This document shows, piece by piece, positions 36,474-45,802 of a stretch of DNA of 59,057 bases; position 1 is the first letter of the stretch, and every line of letters begins with the position of its first letter. Position numbers and translations under genes: made by a program. Source of the stretch: Bifidobacterium panos (GTDB taxonomy: Bacteria > Actinomycetota > Actinomycetes > Actinomycetales > Bifidobacteriaceae); assembly GCF_012932445.1 (NCBI RefSeq), contig NZ_JAAIIJ010000014.1, positions 1 through 59,057 on the forward strand, given 5' to 3'. The notes beneath the pieces are model-generated. The model made no database searches. It saw nothing but the letters and a program-made list of their open reading frames with translations, and was not told the DNA's origin.

Positions 36474-37226
36474 TCAGCGCGGGCGAGAGGCCGCGACGGC
36501 GCGGGCTTGGGCTGCGAGTTGATCGAGGTGGTTCAGCTCGTCGCACTGCTGTGGAGTTTGGTTTGCCGCGCTGAATGCGCCGTAGCGGCGTTCGACTGCG
36601 GTGCGAATGAGGAAATCGCTGATGGCCGGGTTCTTCGGCAACAACGAGCCGTGCATGTAGGTGCCGATGACATTATTCACGCGCGCGCCCTCGGTGTGGT
36701 CCTCGCCATTGTTGCCGCGTCCCTCTTCGGTGACATGCCCGAGCGGGTGTGTGCCCTCGCGTAGGAAGGTCTGGCCGGAGTGGTTCTCATAGCCGATGAT
36801 GTCGCCGAACTCGTCGGAATGTTCCACCAGATTGCCGATGCGGCGCACGTCGCTGCCCACCGAATAGGCGCCGATAATGCCGATGCCATCAAGCCGGGAG
36901 CCATCGACGGTCTCAAAATACTCGCCGAACAACTGATACAAGCCGCAGATCATCAGCATTGGCAGGCCGTCGGTGGCAAGCGAACGCAGCACATCAGCGC
37001 GGGAGAACAGGTCGTCGATGATTTTCTTCTGGCCGGTGTCCTGCCCGCCGCCGCCAAGCACCAGATCCACCTGCTCGGGCCATTCGTCGCCTTGGTTGAC
37101 GGTGTGAATGCGCGGCTCGTAACCATACAACCCCGCTCGGCGCGTGACGGCGAGCACGTTGCCCGTGTCTCCATAGATGTTCATGTCCTTCGGATACAGG
37201 GACACGATGTCGATCACCTTGCTCAT
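36474..37226 (-). CDS. gatD: Lipid II isoglutaminyl synthase, glutaminase subunit
   Basis: 250 residues. Supplies ammonia from glutamine to MurT, which amidates D-Glu of the peptidoglycan stem. The class I amidotransferase-like fold shows the nucleophile in LMICGLYQLFGEYF and the His in GTYMHGSLLPKNP. It begins ATG at 37226, overlapping the murT stop by 4 bp; longer readings upstream run inside murT. The start of the family, IVSLYPKDMNIYGDTGN, is at residue 7 as expected. Confidence 0.93.
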   Translation of the reverse strand: MSKVIDIVSLYPKDMNIYGDTGNVLAVTRRAGLYGYEPRIHTVNQGDEWPEQVDLVLGGGGQDTGQKKIIDDLFSRADVLRSLATDGLPMLMICGLYQLFGEYFETVDGSRLDGIGIIGAYSVGSDVRRIGNLVEHSDEFGDIIGYENHSGQTFLREGTHPLGHVTEEGRGNNGEDHTEGARVNNVIGTYMHGSLLPKNPAISDFLIRTAVERRYGAFSAANQTPQQCDELNHLDQLAAQARAVAASRPR

Positions 37227-38581
37227 CTGCCCACCCCCGCGTCCTGGACATCGGCGATATGCCCCAAGGCGGCGCGCACCTTGAGCATGGCCGTATACGT
37301 GCAATAGATATGTTTCGCCGTACCGGGATTGGCGTTCACGAACGCACTCAGCGCGGCGTGCAGGTCGGTGTCCACCGAAGCGACCGGCACCTGATCGTAG
37401 CCGAGACGCAACGCCATATCCCACGCGCGCACGCCGGACACCATCGCCACGCCCGTGTCGCGCAGCGAAGTGAAATCCACGTCCCACAGCCAGCTCATAT
37501 CGCGGCCGTCGGCGTATTCGTCGTTGATAGCGATCATCGTGTCGCACCCCCGCGACTCGAACGAGGCGAGCGCGAGCCGGAATCCCATCGGGTTCTTGAC
37601 CAGCAGCAACTCGACCGGCGAGCCGTTCACGTCGATCACTTCGCCTCGCCCGAACGCGGGCGTGACGCGCGAGACGGCGGCAATCAGTGATGCGGCATCC
37701 GAGCGCATGCGTTGTGCGGCGCTTTCATCGGCGGCCACCGCACGCACCAGCGCGAGTGCGGCGGCGGCGTTATAGAGGTTATAGACGCCTTCGAGCTTGA
37801 CGGAGGTGTGGTGTTCGGTGCCGTCCATCAGAAAAGTGGCCGCATGGTCTGACACCGCCGTCAGCGTGACATCGGCGTCGGCATTATGGTTCGATTCCGC
37901 CGATACGGTTCGTGCCGTTGAAGGCGCTTCAGTGGCGCCGCCCATCTGTTCCGCATCGAGCGTGGTGGACATGTCGTCGTCGGAGGGGAAGAAACGTTTG
38001 AGCGAATCGGACAAGCCGAAATAGCGCACTTGGGTGCCGCTCGGTGCCAGCGAGGCGAGTGCGGCGATACGCGGATCCTCGCGGTTGAGCACCACCGTGC
38101 CGCTCGTCGCCTCGGCCACATGGCCCAGCAGGCGCGCGGTATTGTCGATTTCGCCGAAGCGGTCGAGCTGGTCGCGCATCACGTTCAGCAGCAGGGAGTA
38201 ACGCGGCTTGACCTGACGCACGAAATGCACGGCATAGGCCTCGTCCAGCTCCAGCACGGCGATGTCGGCATCGAGCCGCCCGCCAAGAGAGACCTCGCTG
38301 AGCAGCGACGATACGACGCCGCGCGTGAAATTCGAGCCGGTGGGGTTGGTGAACACGCGCAATCCCAAGTCGGAAAGCATCGAGGCGACCATGCGCGTGG
38401 TGGTGGTTTTGCCGTTCGTGCCGGAGACGAGCACCACGCCGAGCGGCAGTTGCGCCAACGTGCGGGCAAGGAACCCTGAGTCGATGCGCTCGATGACCTT
38501 GCCGGGCAATGCGCTGCCGCCGTGCCGGGTGAGGCGCAACGCGGCGCGTACCAGCTTGCCGATGGCCGGGGTGAGGAACAT
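37223..38581 (-). CDS. murT: Lipid II isoglutaminyl synthase, Mur ligase-like subunit
   Basis: 452 residues. The ATP site is SGTNGKTTTTRM (about 53-64), with the Mur ligase central domain (AVLELDEAYAVHFV, LLLNVMRDQLDRFGE) and the DUF1727 C-terminal region. MurT proteins of staphylococci and streptococci have a Cys4 zinc ribbon inserted after the conserved NREDP; here that insertion (about 185-255) contains no cysteine and is replaced by a Ser/Thr/Ala/Asp-rich stretch. The ATG at 38581 is used; TTG at 38587, directly after the dnaB stop, is possible. Operon dnaB-murT-gatD. Confidence 0.92.
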   Translation of the reverse strand: MFLTPAIGKLVRAALRLTRHGGSALPGKVIERIDSGFLARTLAQLPLGVVLVSGTNGKTTTTRMVASMLSDLGLRVFTNPTGSNFTRGVVSSLLSEVSLGGRLDADIAVLELDEAYAVHFVRQVKPRYSLLLNVMRDQLDRFGEIDNTARLLGHVAEATSGTVVLNREDPRIAALASLAPSGTQVRYFGLSDSLKRFFPSDDDMSTTLDAEQMGGATEAPSTARTVSAESNHNADADVTLTAVSDHAATFLMDGTEHHTSVKLEGVYNLYNAAAALALVRAVAADESAAQRMRSDAASLIAAVSRVTPAFGRGEVIDVNGSPVELLLVKNPMGFRLALASFESRGCDTMIAINDEYADGRDMSWLWDVDFTSLRDTGVAMVSGVRAWDMALRLGYDQVPVASVDTDLHAALSAFVNANPGTAKHIYCTYTAMLKVRAALGHIADVQDAGVGR

Positions 38582-38587
38582 GGGCAA

Positions 38588-40009
38588 TCACACCCCCTGG
38601 GCGTATTCCTGCGGCATGTCCTTGAACTTCGATGTGGAGCCAAGGAAGGCCAGATGGAAGGTTTCGGTGGGGCCGTTGCGATGCTTGGCCATGATGATGT
38701 CGGCCTCGCCGGGGCGATCCTCCTTGTCGTAGAAATCGGGGCGGTGCACGAGGAACACCACATCGGCATCCTGCTCGATCGAGCCGGATTCACGCAGGTC
38801 GGACAGCTGCGGCTTCTTGTCGTTGCGCATTTCGGGGCCGCGGTTGAGCTGGCTCAACGCCACCACCGGCACCTCAAGCTCCTTGGCGAGCAGCTTCAGC
38901 GCGCGCGAGAACTCCGAGACCTCCTGCTGGCGGCTCTCGACCTGCTTGCCGGAGGACATCAGCTGCAGGTAGTCGATCACCACGAGCTTCAAATCGTTGG
39001 TCTGCTTCAGGCGGCGGCATTTCGCGCGAATCTCCATCAGCGACATATTCGGCGAATCGTCGATGAACAGCGGCGCGTCCTGAAGTTTCGACCAGAAGTT
39101 GTTCAGTGTGCTCCAACGATCGGGCGTGATCTCCTCGGCGCGGCGCAGCACGCCGAGCGGGATGTTCGTTTCGGCGGAGATGATGCGCTGGGCGAGTTCC
39201 ACTTTGCTCATTTCCAAGCTGAATACGATGGAGGTCATGTTGTGATGTAGCGCGGCGGCGCGCGCGAAGTCGATGCCGAGCGTGGACTTGCCCATGGCCG
39301 GGCGGCCTGCGACGACGACCATTTGGCCGGGTTGCAGGCCCTGGGTGAGTTCGTCGATGTCGCGGAAGCCGGTGGGCACGCCCTTGTTGACCAAGCCCTG
39401 TTGCAGTTTGTCGAGCTGGTCGAGTGTGTCGTGCACCACCGGGCCGATGGCGGCGTAATCCTGACGCACCTTGCCCACGGACATCTCGTAGACCTCGGAC
39501 TGCGCGAGGTTGACCACGTCCTCGGCCTGCGAGCCTTCGGCTGAATAGCCCAGCTGGGCGATCTTCGTGCCGGCGGCGATCACATTGCGCAGGATCGCGC
39601 GTTGATGCACGATTTCGGCGTAATAAGTGGCATTTGCGGCGGTGGGCACCGAGGCGACCAACGAGTGCAGATAGTCGGGGCCGCCCACCTTGTCCAAATC
39701 GTCTTTTTTGAGCAGCTCGTTGGCCACCAGCACCGCATCCACCGGTTGCGAGGCGGAGAACAGGTTGATGATCGCCTCATAGATGGTCTGGTGCTTGGGC
39801 TGATAGAAATCGGTGACGTCGATCATCTGGCTGACTTCGCCGATGGCGTCCTTGCTCATCAGCATGCCGCCGAGCACGGCCATCTCCGCATCGTCGTCGT
39901 GCGGCGGCACGCGGTCGAACAAGGCATCCCTCACCGGCGTGCCGGTGGCACCGCGCACATAGTTGCTCCCGCCCGTGCGAGCGCCGTCTTCCCAAGGTTC
40001 TTCAGCCAT
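38588..40009 (-). CDS. dnaB: Replicative DNA helicase
   Basis: 473 residues. Hexameric 5'-3' helicase at the fork. N-terminal DnaB domain from about residue 35 (PHDDDAEMAVLGGML), RecA-like ATPase with GRPAMGKSTLGID (about 230), VVIDYLQLM (Walker B) and SQLNRGPE. There is no intein, unlike some actinobacterial DnaB. It is the first gene of the operon with murT and gatD, the start is ATG at 40009, and the DnaA-box cluster lies 1.5 kb upstream. Confidence 0.96.
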   Translation of the reverse strand: MAEEPWEDGARTGGSNYVRGATGTPVRDALFDRVPPHDDDAEMAVLGGMLMSKDAIGEVSQMIDVTDFYQPKHQTIYEAIINLFSASQPVDAVLVANELLKKDDLDKVGGPDYLHSLVASVPTAANATYYAEIVHQRAILRNVIAAGTKIAQLGYSAEGSQAEDVVNLAQSEVYEMSVGKVRQDYAAIGPVVHDTLDQLDKLQQGLVNKGVPTGFRDIDELTQGLQPGQMVVVAGRPAMGKSTLGIDFARAAALHHNMTSIVFSLEMSKVELAQRIISAETNIPLGVLRRAEEITPDRWSTLNNFWSKLQDAPLFIDDSPNMSLMEIRAKCRRLKQTNDLKLVVIDYLQLMSSGKQVESRQQEVSEFSRALKLLAKELEVPVVALSQLNRGPEMRNDKKPQLSDLRESGSIEQDADVVFLVHRPDFYDKEDRPGEADIIMAKHRNGPTETFHLAFLGSTSKFKDMPQEYAQGV

Positions 40010-40062
40010 AGCACCCCAGTATAAGAGGGGCGCAGGAGCTTAAAGCCGCCGCATTCGAACGG

Positions 40063-41304
40063 TCACAATGTCGGCAGCCAGTCAAGTGCATTGACGATCT
40101 CCACGCCGTCCACAAAGCCCAATCCCAGCCGATCCAAAGTCACCACCAACTTGCGCCCCGACTCGCCGGTGAGCTTGCGGAACGCGCGCAGCTCGCGTTC
40201 TCGCGTCTGCGGCTCCATCACGCTGGCGCTGACCTGAACATACAGTCGCTCTCTGGTCATATCGCCACGGATGCGCTCGGCCACGAAGTCGATCTCATAC
40301 GAATCGGCTTTCCCGACGCGCACCTCGTAGCCGGCGCCGACCAGCTCGTTGTGGACGAGGTTCTCCAGAGCGAACCCATAGTCGCCGTCCGGGAAGCCCA
40401 GCAGCATGTTCCGAATGCCCAGATCCGCGGGATAATACTTGCTCAGCCCCTGCAGCAGCTCGCCCCCGCGAAGTTCCTGCCTTCTGGCGCGGCGGAACAG
40501 ATAGGCGTCCACCAGCCCCTGAATGTATCGTTCCACGGTGATGCCGCTGGTTTTGCGGTGTGCGCTTTTCAAGCGTTGCTCGATATTGGTCACGCTCACC
40601 GACGAGCCGGCCGTGCTGGCGAGATAGCGGGATATGTCGTTGAGGGCGGTGGTGTCGCGCACTTGGATGTGGCGGGTCACGTCGCGCACGAGCACCGTGT
40701 CGTAGATGCCTGAAAGCACCGTCTTCGCCAGGGGTTGATTCGTTCCCTGGTCGACCACCGGAGGCAAGCCGCCGTATCGCACGAAGCGATCGAATGTTTG
40801 CTCGTCGTTCTGGCAGCCGGTGTAGCTCAGAAATTCCGCGTAGGAGAGCGGATACATGTTGATGTCGACGGTGCGGCCTGACAGCAGCGTTGCCAGCTCG
40901 CCGGACAGCAGGTGTGCGTTCGATCCGGTGATGGTGATGTCCACGTCGCAGTCGACGCGCAGGCCGTTGATCACGCGCTCCCAGCCGTCGACGAGCTGAA
41001 TCTCGTCCAACAGCAGATACCAGTGGCCCGTTTTGGGGGCGCGTTGCGTAATGGCTTCATGGAGCTGCTGCGCGGTGAAGTCGGCAAACTCATATGACTC
41101 AAGGTTCATATGGACGATGTGCGTCTGTGCCGTGCCGCTGTTTGCGAGGTGCTGTTTGAACAGCTCCATCAATGTGGATTTGCCGCAACGGCGCATGCCG
41201 GTGATGACTTTGATCATGCCGTTGTCTTGAGCCTGAACCAGTAGTTGCAGGTATCGAGGGCGGGGCCTTAAATCTTTGCTGGTGCTGTCGGTTGCAGCGT
41301 TCAT
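40063..41304 (-). CDS. AAA_14/DUF4143 family ATPase with degenerate nuclease motif
   Basis: 413 residues. Walker A is GMRRCGKSTLM (about 36-46) and Walker B is WYLLLDEIQLVDGW (about 95-108), then ITGSNAHLLSGELATLLSGRT, a classic block of this family. The C-terminal domain has SYEIDFVAER, but the following strand reads LYVQVSASV instead of E-x-K, so the PD-(D/E)xK site is probably dead. The gene lies between dnaB and an AT-rich region with palindromic TAAAGTATACTTTA. Third member of the ATPase group in the window. Confidence 0.87.
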   Translation of the reverse strand: MNAATDSTSKDLRPRPRYLQLLVQAQDNGMIKVITGMRRCGKSTLMELFKQHLANSGTAQTHIVHMNLESYEFADFTAQQLHEAITQRAPKTGHWYLLLDEIQLVDGWERVINGLRVDCDVDITITGSNAHLLSGELATLLSGRTVDINMYPLSYAEFLSYTGCQNDEQTFDRFVRYGGLPPVVDQGTNQPLAKTVLSGIYDTVLVRDVTRHIQVRDTTALNDISRYLASTAGSSVSVTNIEQRLKSAHRKTSGITVERYIQGLVDAYLFRRARRQELRGGELLQGLSKYYPADLGIRNMLLGFPDGDYGFALENLVHNELVGAGYEVRVGKADSYEIDFVAERIRGDMTRERLYVQVSASVMEPQTRERELRAFRKLTGESGRKLVVTLDRLGLGFVDGVEIVNALDWLPTL

Positions 41305-41311
41305 AGTGCCA

Positions 41312-41425
41312 ACTTTACTTAATATAGTTTATATATCGCTTCTATATACCCTATCATATAAAGTATACTTTACATTCTCTCATAAATTGTAGAACTTTTA
41401 TAATCATACTATAAAATAGATTTCT
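41312..41425 (-). repeat. AT-rich upstream region of the third ATPase gene with degenerate 26-28-bp repeats
   Basis: The 114 bp are mostly A and T. A perfect 14-bp palindrome TAAAGTATACTTTA is at 41359-41372. Related blocks CATATAAAGTATAC, CATAAATTGTAGAAC and CTATAAAATAGATTT begin at 41355, 41381 and 41409 (spacings 26 and 28). Repeats are far less exact than at the other two ATPase genes. It could equally be only an AT-rich promoter or an unwinding region for the nearby DnaA boxes. Confidence 0.4.
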
Positions 41426-41524
41426 TCGGTCGAAAGCGACTGTTCTCTATATGGGGTGAGTGCCATATACACCTACAGCACGGCAAAAACCTACTGCCAG
41501 CGTGTCGATGCGCGCGGGCGGGTG

Positions 41525-41628
41525 TGTGGATAAGAAAATTAGTTATCCACATTTGAGGCGTGTCGGCGTGGTTAATCCCCTGAGTTATCCACACTGTGGG
41601 GATAACTCGGTGTATAACTTGGGGATAA
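41525..41628. promoter_or_regulatory. oriC-like cluster of DnaA boxes
   Basis: Three perfect TTATCCACA boxes at 41525-41533 (minus), 41543-41551 (plus) and 41585-41593 (plus), two TTATCCCCA boxes at 41597-41605 and 41620-41628 (both minus), and a weaker TTATACACC at 41609-41617 (minus). Boxes three and four form an inverted pair. An AT-rich stretch is about 100 bp to the left. No dnaA, dnaN, rpmH or parAB gene is in the window. The rest of 41305-41748 shows only a GGGGCC/GGCCCC hairpin and a TTTTATAGG direct repeat near the end of glnD. Confidence 0.75.
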
Positions 41629-41748
41629 ATCGATATGTCCCCAAAGGTGATTTGCGGCTTTACTAGGAACATGGTACGGGGCCGTTTGGTGCAAAACCCC
41701 ACGGTTGCGACTCTCGCATGGCCCCTTTTAATAGGTGTTTTATAGGTT

Positions 41749-43617
41749 TTATAGGTGGTATCGCGCGGCCACCACCATCTGACGCACCAGATTCTCGCGC
41801 CATTTGCTCCAGCCATATTGCTTGGTGATTGCCTCGCCTGACGTGGCCCCCAGCGACGAGCCGTCGGCGCGAGTCAGGTCATACAGCATGTCGAGCATGA
41901 CGGCGTCGTGGTCGAGCCGGCCCGCCAGCTCCTCGCCCACAGTCGGATCGTTGGGATTCTTGCCTGTCGCGAAATCGGAAAGCGTCAGATGCTCACGCAC
42001 GAGCACGGTGACCCACCACACGATGTCGGAATCGTAGCCCATGCGTTTCAGGATCGCCGACGCATGACGCGCCCCCTCGGCGGCATGGTCGCGCACGCCG
42101 GGGCGCTTGCCGATGTCATGCAGAATGCCGGCCAGCAGCAGCGCATGATAATGTTCCTCGTCGTATTGCGCCGTCCGCCGCAACGACGAGGCCCCGCCGT
42201 CGTCCCGCCCGAGCCGGGAGACCACCTCCACCATGTGACGGTCGATGGTGTAGCGATGCGCCGCCGAAGCCGAAGGGCGGTTGCGCACGGCCAGCCATTC
42301 CGGCATCCAACGCCCCGGAATGTCAGCGAAATCCATCTCTTCCCACACGCGCATCAGATTCGGCCCGCACGCGAGCAAACGCACGAACAGGTCGCGCGAT
42401 TCCTGGTTCCATTGATTGCTGTGGATGGGACAGTGGCGCAGATTGTTCAACGTGCCGGGGTTGATCGGCTGTCCCTTCTCGCCCGCGGCCACGGCCACGC
42501 GCAACGCCAACGTGGCATCGGCCGTGGGGTCGCAATCGGGGGCGAGCACGATTTCACCCTCATGCTCGGCCACGCCGGGGGCCACGAGTTCGAACGTGGG
42601 TGCCTCGCGCTGACCGCGTGAGCGCGGCCGGGCCAGCTGGAAGAAGGCGAAACGCGGCTTTTCGTGTGTCAGTGAATGCTTGGCGCGCGATGCCGTGGAA
42701 TCGAGGGAAAACGCTATCTGGCGCCCGATGCGCGCCAACAGCGTCTGCAAATCGTCAATCGACTTGGCCTCGCGCTCGCCACCGGCGGGCAATGTCGGGT
42801 CCGCCAGGCCAAGCATCGCCGCGGCCTTGTCCTGATAGGCGGACAGCAACAGATTGGTGTCCTTATTGGCCGCCAAATGGATGCAGTCGCGCACGTCGAG
42901 CAGACGCTCCACCGCCTCGTCATAAGTGCCATGCGGACGGTCGGCCAGCCACGACGCCGCCAGCGCGGCCACCAGCACCGAATCACGCAAACCGCCGCGC
43001 GCCTCTTTGATGTTCGGCTGGTTCAGGTATTGCAGGCGGCCGAACTCGTCCAGCCGCGACCGGGCGGAATCAAGCAGTTCGGGCAGACGTTTGCGCGCCG
43101 CTTTCCGCCAACGTTTCAGAATCGAATCGGCGGTGTCTTCGATCAAAGAGGTGTCGCCCGCCACGGGTGCCACATCAAGCCAACCCATCGCAGCCGGCAG
43201 ATCATGGTCGGTGACGGCCTCGCACTGCGCTCGCGTGCGCACCGAGTGATCGAGATCGAGACCGGAATCCCACAGCGGATACCACAGCTTGTTCGCCAAT
43301 TCGTTCAGACGCGAATCATCCAGCACATGATTGTCGTAGATGAGCACCAAATCAAGATCCGAACTGGGGCCGATCTGCCCGCGCGCCAACGAGCCGACAG
43401 CAGCCAGGCCGATGCCACACGAGGGGACTTCAAAGGACACGCTTTCGCACGCCTCGTTCCACAGCCTCTTCAGACACGACATGGCGAGTTCCGTGCGCAT
43501 CTTGCGTTTGCTCGCCCCGTCGCGATACACGCCGTCCGCGTCCGGTTGGCTCAGCTCCATAAATCGCTGCTTCAGACCCTCCATTGCGTTGGTCATTTGG
43601 TTGTCACCGTCTTTCAT
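41749..43617 (-). CDS. glnD: [Protein-PII] uridylyltransferase, ACT domains absent
   Basis: 622 residues. The nucleotidyltransferase domain carries AVGSLARGQIGPSSDLDLVL, then the GlnD helical region (LNQPNIKEARGGLRD), then an HD domain (YTIDRHMVEVV, LLAGILHDIGK, VREHLTL, LTRADG). Canonical GlnD has 850-950 residues with two C-terminal ACT domains that sense glutamine; this one ends just after HD with a clean TAA and no ACT remnant downstream. So it may modify PII on Tyr-51 but sense nitrogen state in another way. Third gene of amtB-glnB-glnD, separated from glnB by about 300 bp. Confidence 0.92.
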   Translation of the reverse strand: MKDGDNQMTNAMEGLKQRFMELSQPDADGVYRDGASKRKMRTELAMSCLKRLWNEACESVSFEVPSCGIGLAAVGSLARGQIGPSSDLDLVLIYDNHVLDDSRLNELANKLWYPLWDSGLDLDHSVRTRAQCEAVTDHDLPAAMGWLDVAPVAGDTSLIEDTADSILKRWRKAARKRLPELLDSARSRLDEFGRLQYLNQPNIKEARGGLRDSVLVAALAASWLADRPHGTYDEAVERLLDVRDCIHLAANKDTNLLLSAYQDKAAAMLGLADPTLPAGGEREAKSIDDLQTLLARIGRQIAFSLDSTASRAKHSLTHEKPRFAFFQLARPRSRGQREAPTFELVAPGVAEHEGEIVLAPDCDPTADATLALRVAVAAGEKGQPINPGTLNNLRHCPIHSNQWNQESRDLFVRLLACGPNLMRVWEEMDFADIPGRWMPEWLAVRNRPSASAAHRYTIDRHMVEVVSRLGRDDGGASSLRRTAQYDEEHYHALLLAGILHDIGKRPGVRDHAAEGARHASAILKRMGYDSDIVWWVTVLVREHLTLSDFATGKNPNDPTVGEELAGRLDHDAVMLDMLYDLTRADGSSLGATSGEAITKQYGWSKWRENLVRQMVVAARYHL

Positions 43618-43832
43618 ATCTCATCAGCCGACTCGCTGCCTTGTCTGCCGTTCGCGCAATCCTTTGACCTTTATTCTTTACGCAGATGCGAAAAATCCAT
43701 GGGGGCGTGACCGCTCGCCCGAAATGGCAAAGGTATGACTGCGGCTCGTCGCAAGGTGGCATGGGCTATCGTCTGTTCACTTCACCCACCATGACAGAAA
43801 ACATGGTGTCGTCCCAACACCCCTCGTAGCGA

Positions 43833-43870
43833 AATCCCCGCATGAGGCGAAAGGCGCACATGCGGGGATT
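43833..43870. terminator. Hairpin in the glnB-glnD gap
   Basis: AATCCCCGCATG (43833-43844) and CATGCGGGGATT (43859-43870) are perfect 12-bp arms. A second weaker stem GCCCAGCCCC/GGGTTGGGC lies just after the glnB stop. Partial termination could lower glnD expression relative to amtB-glnB. A CACCATG/CATGGTG repeat is also present near 43790. No gene is in the 296-bp gap. Confidence 0.6.
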
Positions 43871-43913
43871 CGTGTCTATTGATGGCCCAACCCTTTAAGG
43901 GGCTGGGCATTTG

Positions 43914-45540
<1,627 letters not shown>

Positions 45541-45665
45541 GTCTACCTCCCTCTCTATGTTTTGATGCCCCACCGCGGCTCGGTTGGAACCAAGGGGCCT
45601 TGCATGAAACCCACCTTGTGGAGGGCTAACGGTTCGACAGTGAACTCCGCGCTCGTTTTGGCAAC

Positions 45666-45680
45666 GTTACGACAAGTTAC
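45666..45680 (-). promoter_or_regulatory. Direct repeat GTAAC-N5-GTAAC upstream of amtB
   Basis: On the minus strand GTAAC occurs twice 10 bp apart, about 125-140 bp before the amtB start. GlnR boxes in actinobacteria are built of similar GTNAC/GAAAC half-sites spaced about 11 bp, so this is a possible nitrogen-control site. Spacing differs by one base and no regulator gene is in the window. Confidence 0.3.
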
Positions 45681-45727
45681 GCGCTTGTTAAATGGATGGT
45701 TGCGCCCGCTTTGCGCTCCTTTACGCA

Positions 45728-45774
45728 GTTTCCCCGCTTTTCCGGGGGATTTTGCCACGGGAAAACGGGGAAAC
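45728..45774. terminator. Hairpin between ftsY and the amtB promoter
   Basis: GTTTCCCCG (45728-45736) pairs with CGGGGAAAC (45766-45774), and the adjoining CTTTTCCGGGG/CCACGGGAAAA segments extend the stem imperfectly. It lies at the end of the ftsY transcript. Confidence 0.6.
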
Positions 45775-45802
45775 GTAATCGACGGGAATGTTACGCGAGC
45801 TT

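Noticed and set aside
41305..41748. Declaring this the chromosomal origin
   Set aside because: dnaA, dnaN, rpmH and parAB are absent, and GC skew over the whole genome cannot be seen here; reported only as oriC-like.
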